Source: Pedobacter rhodius | GTDB lineage: Bacteria; Bacteroidota; Bacteroidia; Sphingobacteriales; Sphingobacteriaceae | NCBI RefSeq assembly: GCF_027213645.1 | Contig: NZ_JAPWGL010000002.1 | Span: 868,001-932,000, forward strand | Length of the DNA stretch: 64,000 bases | Reading direction: 5' to 3' | In this document: in pieces, positions 25,888 through 35,116 of the stretch | Numbering within the stretch: the stretch's first letter is position 1 | How the letters are laid out: each line of letters begins with the position of its first letter | Position numbers and translations under genes: made by a program | The notes under the pieces: model-generated | Told to the model about the DNA's origin: nothing | Seen by the model: the letters and a program-made list of their open reading frames with translations, nothing else | Databases searched by the model: none

Positions 25888-27096
25888 CTAGTAGCGATAC
25901 AAGAGCGTGCCCAAACCCGTATGATCAGAATTGGTTTTTTCCGGAGTATAACCAGCAGAACTAACTACTTGTGCCGTAAATGGATGAGTTATCCCTGTTA
26001 AGGTAAATAACTTATTGCACATTTCATAAACGGGTGAAAATACCCCGCGCCCGGTTGGCGAAATTGTTGCCCATGCCGGATGCACATTACATGGGTCAGC
26101 GAAATTTGCATTGTAGGGAACCGTATTTCCCAAATTATAATTAGCTAAATACTCCATACCCGCTACAAGCCTGTTATTAGAAAAAGTGACCAGGTTAGTA
26201 CTTTGATTATAGGCCATAAAAGCAGTTTCAACTAAGTGTGCAACACCACCCTGAGGATGCCCCTGATCCCTGCCGGCCTCAACTGCTTGGCCAGAGGTTT
26301 CTGCAATGTACTGGTTAACCCCGGCACAGCCATCAGGTGTTCCATTAGCTTTAAAAGCGTTGCTGAAACCATTTTTATAAGCATCAACAGCATAATCAAA
26401 TAATGTAGAATCATCACAGAAGATCGCAACCGACATACAGCCAGATAATGCAGCAGTACCCCAATTAGAAGAGCGTGATCCTCCAGTTCCGATACGTGGC
26501 CATACCACTGATTTAAACCAATCTTTAGCATTAGCCACATCGGTAGCTGACCAGCCTGCCGAACCATTAAAAGCTGTTGCCAAAATTTCGGCTGCATTGG
26601 CCATTTGGGTTGCGCCCAAGCCTGTTCTCAGTGGGTCTGTAGTCATTGAATCAACCGTATTTACCCAGGTATTAATAATGTTTTTTGCTGTATTTGCATA
26701 GCTGATATCATTCGAAGCCACCCATTTTATGGCCAGCACATAGGCGGCGTGTCCATGGTTCTGCAATAGGTATGCGTTGGTAACTGTGCTTGAAAGCCCT
26801 GTTGGCTGATAGTTAACGCCAGCATCGGTATTTTTAATGGCGTTCCAGGCAGAAATCCATGGCTCGGTATTGGAGGCAACATTTGCCCTTGTTAAACTAA
26901 GTGCCGATTGCGTATGCAACGCACCGGGATGGACCGCTAATACGGACTGGGTTGTATTTGTTCCTGTATTTGCCTTACGCATTGCTGATGAATCTATTTT
27001 ATTAACAGATTCATTTGTTTCTTCTGGTTTTTGACACGAATAAGCAAATAATACATTTAGTAATAGTATTGCTTTAACTAAAATTTTGATTTTCAT
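25888..27096 (-). CDS. PF05426-type polysaccharide lyase, lipoprotein
   Basis: A 402-residue lipoprotein (lipobox cysteine C21) with an alginate_lyase-type helical toroid over residues about 55-400. Visible landmarks are the ligand helix NHGHAAYVLAIKW (113-125), SRSSNWGTAALSGC (207-220) with N211, NQYIAE (261-266) and the RDQGH motif at 276-280, all usual in these lyases. It should cleave uronic-acid-containing glycans by beta-elimination; whether alginate, glucuronan or other is not decidable. It is the only intact gene in a locus of pseudogenes and is a paralogue of the lyase at 28778. Confidence 0.82.
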   Translation of the reverse strand: MKIKILVKAILLLNVLFAYSCQKPEETNESVNKIDSSAMRKANTGTNTTQSVLAVHPGALHTQSALSLTRANVASNTEPWISAWNAIKNTDAGVNYQPTGLSSTVTNAYLLQNHGHAAYVLAIKWVASNDISYANTAKNIINTWVNTVDSMTTDPLRTGLGATQMANAAEILATAFNGSAGWSATDVANAKDWFKSVVWPRIGTGGSRSSNWGTAALSGCMSVAIFCDDSTLFDYAVDAYKNGFSNAFKANGTPDGCAGVNQYIAETSGQAVEAGRDQGHPQGGVAHLVETAFMAYNQSTNLVTFSNNRLVAGMEYLANYNLGNTVPYNANFADPCNVHPAWATISPTGRGVFSPVYEMCNKLFTLTGITHPFTAQVVSSAGYTPEKTNSDHTGLGTLLYRY

Positions 27097-27340
27097 AATG
27101 ATAAGAATTTTATTAATTTTTTTTATTTGTATCCAATTCAGCGTTCAACTTGTGCTAACAACTTCATCATTGCTATTTTTTAACTACAGTTTAAGCTGGT
27201 TATTAGGTAGACAGTAAATATTGAAATGCATACTCTTCCAAGGATATTTATTAAGCCTTTTTCCGGGTGTTACATATTTATTTTAGCTGTTAAATGTTAT
27301 GCACAATAACAACAATTATTATCATTTACTCATATTCAGC

Positions 27341-27812
27341 TTACCTTTTACAAGACGGTTTGGACTTCTCTTTGTCACCATATACAGTACTAATTGTCTG
27401 TATAGAATCGCTTCGATCAGCAGGATTTATGACCTGATTGCCAGATAGAGAAATATTATAGTTCAGTATAGGATTTGTACTTAGAAAAGGAATGTTTCTT
27501 TTTATTATACCAATATTGGTTGCGCTGGCACCTCCATAAAAATTTATTGAAACTAAGGTATCTAGTGCGGCAGTAGTCCAAAGATTGGCCCAAGAAAACT
27601 TACAGCTGTAATTATTAAGTTCTTCTTCATACCAGCTGCTAACACTGGCAGAAAAATTTCCGTTTATTTGAGGAACAACCATAGCAGAAAATAGCTAATT
27701 GTTAATGATGTAAACATTGCCATTTGTACTTACCAATTTGCCATCTTCTTTTTAACATCCACATAAAAACAAGGCAATTAAAAGACAAAAAAAATATTTT
27801 TTGATGTTTCAT
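27341..27812 (-). pseudogene. Broken surface lipoprotein gene
   Basis: An ATG at 27812 and a lipobox-like sequence in another frame (LLIALFLCGC) are followed by stops and frame changes. The longest remaining piece (27341-27682) encodes beta-rich sequence (NGNFSASVSSWYEEELNNYSCKFSWANLW) with no frame joining it to the signal. By position, between susD and the lyase, it was probably a glycan-binding lipoprotein (inference). Confidence 0.6.
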
Positions 27813-27883
27813 CTTTTATTATCTCAATCTTATTCATAATTATAAGTATTTATATATTGATTGGATTCTTCACAATTAATGGA

Positions 27884-28560
27884 TTAATAGCCTTGGTTCT
27901 GGATAATTGATAGAGACCTCATTATTTCGTTTTGAGGAATTGGCCGGTGATAGTTTCTAGGCGACAAGAAATTAAGCTTATCTAATGTAACTACATTAAA
28001 GTTAAAAGAACCGTCTGAATTTCTCACAACCTGCATACCATGCATCTCCTTATTCATTACATCCAGAGCAATTTCCACCTGCGAATATCCCAGTAGCGGT
28101 GTTCTTCAAAAGCGAGTTCAACCTGACGCTCGTTTTGAATAATTTTTCGCATCTCCTCTTTAGTCATTCCTGTTTTAAGCATGTACATACCATCTGCTCC
28201 TGCAGTTATACCTGCTCTGTTCCTTATGTCTTTTAACCAAATATATGCCTGAGTATTTGGTCATATGCTTTGAAGAACCATTATAAGATACCGTTTGATA
28301 AAATCTCGGGGCGCGTTTCAGATACATGTTTGTCCCAACACCAAGATAAGCCGAAGCGAGATCTGTTATTGCCTTTTCCATTTGCCATTCCAAAGGCATT
28401 AACAACTTCTGTGTTGCTGAAAATATACTTCTCCTCCACGGCTCGGCGGATTTCAAGCAGATGAAACCTCCAGAAATGTATTATTTCCCCGATTATAAAA
28501 AAGATTTGTTCACTATTTATCGCTCGTTTCTGAAAGGTATTATAAGACAAAAATCAGAAT
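27884..28560 (-). pseudogene. SusD/RagB pseudogene, N-terminal half missing
   Basis: SusD sequence is spread over at least three frames: NSEQIFF, then GVGTNMYLKRAPRFYQTVSYNGS, then MTKEEMRKIIQNERQVELAFEEHRYW, and finally NYHRPIPQNEIMRSLSIIQNQGY, the canonical SusD C-terminus (stop at 27884). Stops and frameshifts separate them. No lipoprotein signal or SusC partner is present; upstream DNA belongs to the divergent lyase. This is the head of the decayed locus. Confidence 0.88.
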
Positions 28561-28777
28561 GGGTATTCAAATATTGCATATGAATAAGTATGGCTTAATT
28601 AATTTTTTTTAAAGAACTATATTACTTTTTGTAGTTTTTTTTAATAATAATGAGTATATATTAACTACTTAAGTGTCTATTAATTGGATATTTCGTTAAA
28701 CTTCCGGTTAATAGATACAAGTGCTACTGTTAACTTCATTATTACTAAATCTTCAGAATTCATTTAATTTAACCATT

Positions 28778-30622
28778 ATGAAAAAAATTATTATTATTTT
28801 ACTAGCTTTTAATAGCATTATAATTGCATGTAGGAAAGTTCAGGAACCTGCTAATACATTTAGTTCGAAAAACAAGAATGCCATAGCAGCTAACCTCACT
28901 AATGAGATTGATTCGCCCTTTACGCATCCCGGAATCTATCATACCCAAACAGATCTTGACCGCATAAAAAATGTGGCAACCCAGCAAACCGAACCGTATT
29001 ACACTGCCTACTTGGCTTTTAAAGGCCTTAACTTATGTCAGCTAACCTATACGCCAAACCCGGTGGTAAACGAAACCTATGGTGTTGGCCAATTCCAGGT
29101 CAGAAATGATTCTCAGGCTGCTTATTATCAAGCTTTGTTAGGACACATTACAGGTAATGTTGCTTATTTTAACAAATCAAAAGAAATTATAAACGCCTGG
29201 ACTAATACGTTGCAAACATTTGATCAAACCGACCACCTGTCAGCAGGTCCTGCGGCTATTAATTTTTCTAATGCCGGAGAGATTCTCAAAACCAACAGTT
29301 CGGTATGGGATAGTACATCAAACGCTAAACTAGTGTCGATGCTCGAAAATATTATCTATCCAGCACTGGCACACATACATGATGCGAATCATGGAACTAC
29401 CTGCATAAACGGCATCATCGCTATGGCCGTTTTTTGTAATGATCACGAAAAGTTTGATTATGCAGTCAGGGCATTTAAAAATGAACCCGGCGTGGATGGT
29501 AATGGTTGCTATAGTGCAAATACCTATATCCATGCGAGTGGACAAAATAATGAGAGCGCCCGTGATCAGCCGCACGCTTCGGGAGGCGTTGGAGGACTGG
29601 TAAATAGTGCGATGATTGCTTATAATCAAAATCTCGATTTATTTGGTTTTGAGAACAATAGGTTGCTTGCTGGAGTTGAACACCTGGCAAAATTCAATTT
29701 ATGGTATGATGAAGACCCTGTTACATTTGTTGATTGCGCTGGCGCCGTTCACAATAAGCTTTCTACGATCGGCCGAAGACCAAACCAAAACGTATCTTTC
29801 AATACTGCAATAATGTACTACGAAAAGAAAGGGTTAAATTTACCCTATTCAAAAATGCTTGCTAATGTGAACTATCCAACGCAATTTGGTGATGATTTTC
29901 TTTTTAGGATAGATAATTCTGCTACAATTCCTTCTTTTGTAGTTCCAAGAGCTTCAGAGCCTACAGATGTGCAGGTATACAATGATGGTAGCTTTGGTGG
30001 AGGTTTAATCAGGCACTTAGCAGCAGGGAATTATACAACATCAGCTTTATCTGGTGCAGGAATAGTAAACAATTCTGCCTCATCCATTCGCATACCTGCA
30101 GGCTGGTATGTAGAACTTTATGACAATGATAATTTTACCGGAACCCCTGTGATTCTTAAAGAAAGCTCGAGCTTTCTGGGTGAATTTTCACTTAATGATA
30201 AGGTATCATCCATGAAAGTGTTTAATACGGGAGGAAATACATTCAAACAAATTTTTGCTGAGGGTTTCAACTCTAAAAATGATCTTACTACAGAACTTTG
30301 CGGCGATGCCGATGGAAGACGAAATTTGGTTAAAACCCGTAATAACTCCTATGCATCCTTTAATAATGTCGACATTAATGGCGCCACAGGGTTTAAAATA
30401 AGAACCGCAGGAAATGCAGGAACAGTAGAGGTTAGAATCGGTGGTATAGGAGGCACATTACTAACAAGTTTGCCGGTTGCGGCATCTGGAGGAAGCCAGA
30501 CCTGGATTACAACCACCGGAACGTTTCCTACAGCTGCAAGTGGAAATCAGACGATATACCTTGTATTTAAGGGTGGCTCGAGTAATTTATGTAGCGTACA
30601 CTGGTTTAGATTTACCAAATAG
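28778..30622 (+). CDS. Secreted lyase with beta/gamma-crystallin and CBM6 modules
   Basis: A 614-residue lipoprotein (lipobox cysteine C18). Residues about 45-370 are a PF05426-type lyase with RDQPH at 262-266, aligned with RDQGH of the 25888 paralogue. Residues about 396-483 form a two-motif beta/gamma-crystallin domain carrying two canonical calcium-clamp motifs, NNSASS (431-436) and NDKVSS (473-478). Residues about 494-614 look like a CBM6 jelly roll (VDINGATGFKIRTA, TIYLVFKGG, WFRF). ATG 28778 is chosen over an upstream in-frame start at 28721 because it begins the signal peptide. A strong terminator follows. Substrate is unknown. Confidence 0.82.
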   Translation: MKKIIIILLAFNSIIIACRKVQEPANTFSSKNKNAIAANLTNEIDSPFTHPGIYHTQTDLDRIKNVATQQTEPYYTAYLAFKGLNLCQLTYTPNPVVNETYGVGQFQVRNDSQAAYYQALLGHITGNVAYFNKSKEIINAWTNTLQTFDQTDHLSAGPAAINFSNAGEILKTNSSVWDSTSNAKLVSMLENIIYPALAHIHDANHGTTCINGIIAMAVFCNDHEKFDYAVRAFKNEPGVDGNGCYSANTYIHASGQNNESARDQPHASGGVGGLVNSAMIAYNQNLDLFGFENNRLLAGVEHLAKFNLWYDEDPVTFVDCAGAVHNKLSTIGRRPNQNVSFNTAIMYYEKKGLNLPYSKMLANVNYPTQFGDDFLFRIDNSATIPSFVVPRASEPTDVQVYNDGSFGGGLIRHLAAGNYTTSALSGAGIVNNSASSIRIPAGWYVELYDNDNFTGTPVILKESSSFLGEFSLNDKVSSMKVFNTGGNTFKQIFAEGFNSKNDLTTELCGDADGRRNLVKTRNNSYASFNNVDINGATGFKIRTAGNAGTVEVRIGGIGGTLLTSLPVAASGGSQTWITTTGTFPTAASGNQTIYLVFKGGSSNLCSVHWFRFTK

Positions 30623-30643
30623 GTTTACTTTCCATTCCCTAAG

Positions 30644-30686
30644 AAATCCATGCCAATGAATCAAAAATACATGGCATGGATTTTTT
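30644..30686 (+). terminator. Intrinsic terminator after the crystallin-lyase gene
   Basis: A perfect 12-bp stem AAATCCATGCCA/TGGCATGGATTT with a 16-nt loop runs into a T-tract (30681-30686), starting 22 nt after the stop. The following GH43 is therefore probably transcribed separately. Confidence 0.85.
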
Positions 30687-30878
30687 AATATGAAATATTG
30701 ATCTAGCTTGGCCGTACAAGTTGGCCAAAAATTGACTGCGATTGAGTAAATATGCTTAAAGCTTTCAATTGATATGGTTTTCAATACAATAAAAATCACT
30801 AATGCAAATCGCTGTTCTGGAGTATATTTTGTCCTAAATTTTAAATTTGTTAAATCTTTGTAATAATGCAATAACTTG

Positions 30879-32564
30879 ATGAAAGCATTTATAATTTTAG
30901 TTTTTTATTTTGGAATTGTGAAGTTTTCCAAGGCCCAGCAAACCGAAAAATGGGGCGATCAGGGAAATGAAACCTACCGCAACCCGATACTTCCTGCAGA
31001 TTACTCCGACCCTGATGTTATTCGTGTAGGTAAAGATTATTATGGCATTTCATCTACCTTACAAGAATCACCCGGAATGGTTGTGATTCACTCCAAAGAT
31101 TTGATAAATTGGAAAATAATCGGCCATGTTGTAAGTGATATTTCCACTTTGGGTGAAGAGATGAACTGGAATAAAATGCAGGGATACAATCAAGGTATAT
31201 ACGCAGGAAGCATCAGGTTTCATAAAAATAAATATTATGTGCATTTTACAACAAGGAAAACTGGCTGGTGGTTGGCAACTGCCGATAAACCTGAAGGTCC
31301 ATGGACCCTCTCGCAAATGAAAGATATGGAGGGTAAAAAACTTGCAGGTTATGGATGGGACGATACTTGTCCGCTTTGGGATGATGACGGTAAAGCATAT
31401 ATTATTGCATCTAATTTTGGTAAGCCTGAATGGTGCCCCAGGATATTTAAAATGAGTGAAGATGGAACGCAATTACTGGATGGTCGCGTAATAAATGAAC
31501 TTGAAAATGCAAAATACCTTGATGTTATTGGCGGCTACATTACACACCCCTACCGCACAACAGAAGCAAGTAAACTATTTAAACGAAACGGATACTATTA
31601 TTTTTATTTTAGTGAGGTGCGTAAAGCTTACAATTCAACGCCACGAATACCCATATTGTTGCGTTCAAAAAATATTTATGGCCCTTACGAATTGAAGGAA
31701 TTAATGTATTCGCATGGCCATGCTGTTGATAAAGAGCCAAATCAAGGCAGTATAATTGATTCTCCTGACGGTAAGGTTTGGTTTTTCCTGACGCACCATG
31801 GTACAGGCGATTTTTCTGGCCGTTTTTTAAGTTTATTGCCGGTAAAATGGCAAAATGACTGGCCGGAAGTGAGCGAAGATCTAGACGATGATGGAATAGG
31901 CGAAATGGTTTGGGGGCCTTTGCCAAAAGTTGTTAAAGACAATACAAACATCAGGATGCAAACTGATGATGAGTTTTCTTCACCAAAACTGGGTCTCCAA
32001 TGGCAGTGGAACCACCAGCCAAAAGCAGATAAATGGTCACTTGCTGAACATCCGGGTTATTTGCGCTTACATGCATTTAAACCCTTGGAAAAAGGTATTT
32101 TTTTTAAGGCAGGAAATACGATAGGGCAACGGTATTACCGGAGCGAAAAAGGTATTTCGACATTTAAAATGGATATTACAGGGATGGCTGAAGGACAGGA
32201 AGCCGGATCGGTACATTATGATGGTGGAAATGCTTACGCCTCGTTGGGCGTTATTGTTGTTAACGGAACTAAAAAGATTGTTTATAAATTGAAGAAAGAT
32301 AAACAACCAGCTAAAATTACCGATGGACCAACCTTACCTTCTGAGGCAAAGCTAATTTACATTAGAAATACGGTTAATTTTGAGGGATTGGCCTATTTTG
32401 AATATAGCTTAGATAATAAGAAATTCACAAAAGCAGGTGGTTTTTCTCAATTCACCTGGGCATCTTACCGGGGAACTCGCTTAGGCATTTACACCTTTAA
32501 CAATGACCAGGAAAGCGGATATGTTGATATTGACTGGTTTCACTATCAGTTTAAAAACAAATAA
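30879..32564 (+). CDS. GH43 glycosidase (subfamily-12-like) with C-terminal concanavalin domain
   Basis: A 561-residue secreted enzyme with signal peptide (IILVFYFGIVKFSKA). The five-blade GH43 propeller covers about 33-330: NPILPADYSDPDVI with general base D44, WDDTCPLWDDDG with the pKa-modulating aspartate near 162, and TEASKLFKRNGYYYFY with the likely acid glutamate. A C-terminal DUF1349/XynB-type beta-sandwich runs from about 350 to 561. The likely activity is alpha-L-arabinofuranosidase or beta-xylosidase. The start at ATG 30879 is preferred to the TTG one codon earlier. Confidence 0.9.
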   Translation: MKAFIILVFYFGIVKFSKAQQTEKWGDQGNETYRNPILPADYSDPDVIRVGKDYYGISSTLQESPGMVVIHSKDLINWKIIGHVVSDISTLGEEMNWNKMQGYNQGIYAGSIRFHKNKYYVHFTTRKTGWWLATADKPEGPWTLSQMKDMEGKKLAGYGWDDTCPLWDDDGKAYIIASNFGKPEWCPRIFKMSEDGTQLLDGRVINELENAKYLDVIGGYITHPYRTTEASKLFKRNGYYYFYFSEVRKAYNSTPRIPILLRSKNIYGPYELKELMYSHGHAVDKEPNQGSIIDSPDGKVWFFLTHHGTGDFSGRFLSLLPVKWQNDWPEVSEDLDDDGIGEMVWGPLPKVVKDNTNIRMQTDDEFSSPKLGLQWQWNHQPKADKWSLAEHPGYLRLHAFKPLEKGIFFKAGNTIGQRYYRSEKGISTFKMDITGMAEGQEAGSVHYDGGNAYASLGVIVVNGTKKIVYKLKKDKQPAKITDGPTLPSEAKLIYIRNTVNFEGLAYFEYSLDNKKFTKAGGFSQFTWASYRGTRLGIYTFNNDQESGYVDIDWFHYQFKNK

Positions 32565-32655
32565 TGGTTTATAATTCATAGATTATACCTTAATAACCTG
32601 AGTTAGATTATTTAAAATACGTTTCAGGATGGCTGTGAACGTTTTTAAGAGCGTT

Positions 32656-32730
32656 CGTCAATACGAAGCTTTGTATGGGCAGAAGCAATCTTTCCTAGCT
32701 AAATAGATTGCTTCATGCCTCACAATGACG
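32656..32730. repeat. REP-like intergenic repeat element
   Basis: A compact hairpin element between converging genes. It has a perfect 10-bp stem GAAGCAATCT (32682-32691) / AGATTGCTTC (32705-32714), flanked by CGTCA and TGACG. The phrase GATTGCTTC..CTCACAATGACG is a well-known dispersed intergenic repeat type in many bacterial genomes. It may also act as a bidirectional terminator. Confidence 0.6.
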
Positions 32731-32760
32731 TAAATGGTGATTAGTCCCTGCTTTTAAGTA

Positions 32761-35097
32761 TTATTTTTTATAGAGCACAATGGTAGATTCAGGTTCTATT
32801 ATTATTTTGTATTTAGTACCTACATCTTTTTTAGATACCAGTTCTTTTGAATTTTGAAATTCTTTAGGGATGGTAAATTCATAATTTTTATTCTTCCTGG
32901 TATTCATCGCGATTAGATATTTGCCATAAACCATGCAATAGAAATCCGCTTTACCGGCATAAACATTTTCGTCGCCAGGCTTAAATTTTACCCCAGCAGG
33001 AATTTTTGCTATAGGTAGTTCTTCTCCTGTGTGAGCCGATTTTATACTCGGATACCATTCTTTATTTGCAAAGCCCATATTTACCCAATCCGGGCGTTTA
33101 TACACCATACCGGATGCCTGATATTCCGAATGGATGTAAATATTAGATATAAAATCATTTTCAGGCGTCATGTAATGTACTTTAGCCAGGTTATTAATTG
33201 CATTTCTAGCCCGCCAGTATAGTGAGGCATAAAGCCTTTCGTTACCATTTTTTATGGCTACAACACCGTCTTCTTCGTCTGAAAATATAAAATCGGGCAT
33301 TCCTGCCGACATAGGCAAACGGAAGTTCTCTGCTTTTTTTGTTTTTATCCATTCATAATCATCCGGAATGGTGAGCAAGCTTTTAGTAACCCTGAGGCCT
33401 TTAAGTTTCATCTTATCTGAAACCACCTTAAAAAACTGGTTATCACCAATCATCTGCTGTGCAATACCAATAGCGTGTGTATCGTGAGTGGAAGCAGCGG
33501 TCATCAGCGGGCTGGCATCCCAGGCTATTGCCCTATCGCCATAAATCACATCTCCCGGGTAGTGAGAATTATCCCTCCAGCCAATTACGGCTTCTATCCG
33601 CATGGCCCTTTTACCATCCTCGTCTGCTGCAGGGTACCGGAAATACCCCCTGGCCGCCATCATCTTTAAAAGCTGTTTCCTAATTTCAGGATCACCGGAA
33701 TTGGCAACACCTTCTTTTCCGGTTGCATTGAAAATATCCACCACCCAATCCAATACCTCACCATAGTACCCTACAAATCCGAGTTCTTTGGTTAAACCTT
33801 TACTCGTTAACTGCCAGTAATTATCCCCAAGGTTACGCTCGGGTCCATTTGGCGTTTCTTTCCCCAGCCACGGCCTAAGTCCAACTGACTGGTACAGGTA
33901 GTCGAGTGTCTGCTTTTTTGGGAGTGCCTTATCTCTATCAAGTAATCTAAGTGCCTCATTACAGTCATATAAAAAAAGATCGATAATCATAGACTGATTG
34001 GTATACTGACGTCTGTGCGTAGTGCTATATTTTATAGCCTCTTCCATCAGTGTTGACCACGCTTTACGACGAGATACCTGCCTGCCCGAGCCGTCATCAA
34101 ATTCTTTATCCAGAGCCGGACTGATCTCAGTCCAGAGTTGGCGGATGGCTCTTCCAATCGGACCCGTAACCAGCCACTCATAATTATAGATATTGGGATC
34201 TGAATAGATGATGCCGGGATCTTTAACGTATTTGCGATAATGGTCATCAATTCCCAATATGATCCGATCAATTACCTGGCTGTTTTGATAGGCCGTGGTC
34301 CATTTGATTTTACTAGCCGCAGAAAGAAACATGATTTCATGCTGGTTTAATGGTTTATCGCGTTTTAAGGTGGTTGCAATTTCATTATTTACTCTTTGTT
34401 TAAGTTCATCTATTACCTCCTCTCCAGGTTCATTTCTTAATGGAAGATTTAAGATAGCCCTACCTTGTTTTTCTTTTTTTTCAGGTTGAATTTTAGTTGT
34501 TGTATGGGTATAGGCTTTATAAAATCCTAATGAACTAGCCGTCATATTTTTTTGATACTGTGCAAAATTGGTTCCATACGCCCAAATTTCTCCGTACGAA
34601 CGGATTTCAAGATTAATCTCGCTCTTACCTTTGGTCATCTTTAATGGAAGCGGAAGGGTAACATAGAAAAAACGCCCCTGCAACGGCGCTTGTCCGTTGC
34701 CAAGATAAAGAAAATCAATGTCGCCTAGATGCCTGTAGCCAATCTGTTTTCCTTCGGCAAAAAGCATAATCATCGATCTATCTTTATCAGAACCCCATAA
34801 CTTTACACTAAAATAATTTTGTGCATTTGGGTCTATGCTCATCTTGAAAGCCATTGTACCACCATCAAAAGCAACTGTTTTCCGGGGAAGTAAAATTCTC
34901 GCTGGCTCATTTAACCCACCCTCTATAATTTCTGATTCGTTTGCCTTAAGACTATGTTTTTCCTCAGAACTGGTGTTACCAAAATCGAGTACATCATTAT
35001 TTGTGCGCTGGGCCATTACTGCAGTTGAATGGCTCACCAGTATGCTTATTAGCCCTAATAAATAAAGCTTCTTATATAATTGCTGAATTCTATACAT
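32761..35097 (-). CDS. Secreted 778-aa protein of unknown family in the glycan locus
   Basis: I do not recognise the family with confidence. A signal peptide (LLGLISILVSHSTAVMAQ) is followed by an N-terminal beta-sandwich-like region (about 35-190) and a long helical middle (about 215-560) with GYYGEVLDWVVDIFN, RGYFRYPAADEDGKRAMRIEAVIGWRD and STHDTHAIGIAQQM. A C-terminal beta domain ends in TKYKIIIEPESTIVLYKK. An alpha-toroid flanked by beta domains is the layout of several polysaccharide lyases and hydrolases, so a catalytic role is plausible but unproven. It is the last gene of the SusC1 group, 19 nt after the DUF1566 lipoprotein. Confidence 0.6.
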   Translation of the reverse strand: MYRIQQLYKKLYLLGLISILVSHSTAVMAQRTNNDVLDFGNTSSEEKHSLKANESEIIEGGLNEPARILLPRKTVAFDGGTMAFKMSIDPNAQNYFSVKLWGSDKDRSMIMLFAEGKQIGYRHLGDIDFLYLGNGQAPLQGRFFYVTLPLPLKMTKGKSEINLEIRSYGEIWAYGTNFAQYQKNMTASSLGFYKAYTHTTTKIQPEKKEKQGRAILNLPLRNEPGEEVIDELKQRVNNEIATTLKRDKPLNQHEIMFLSAASKIKWTTAYQNSQVIDRIILGIDDHYRKYVKDPGIIYSDPNIYNYEWLVTGPIGRAIRQLWTEISPALDKEFDDGSGRQVSRRKAWSTLMEEAIKYSTTHRRQYTNQSMIIDLFLYDCNEALRLLDRDKALPKKQTLDYLYQSVGLRPWLGKETPNGPERNLGDNYWQLTSKGLTKELGFVGYYGEVLDWVVDIFNATGKEGVANSGDPEIRKQLLKMMAARGYFRYPAADEDGKRAMRIEAVIGWRDNSHYPGDVIYGDRAIAWDASPLMTAASTHDTHAIGIAQQMIGDNQFFKVVSDKMKLKGLRVTKSLLTIPDDYEWIKTKKAENFRLPMSAGMPDFIFSDEEDGVVAIKNGNERLYASLYWRARNAINNLAKVHYMTPENDFISNIYIHSEYQASGMVYKRPDWVNMGFANKEWYPSIKSAHTGEELPIAKIPAGVKFKPGDENVYAGKADFYCMVYGKYLIAMNTRKNKNYEFTIPKEFQNSKELVSKKDVGTKYKIIIEPESTIVLYKK

Positions 35098-35116
35098 TTT
35101 TCGATTTCTGGTTAAA

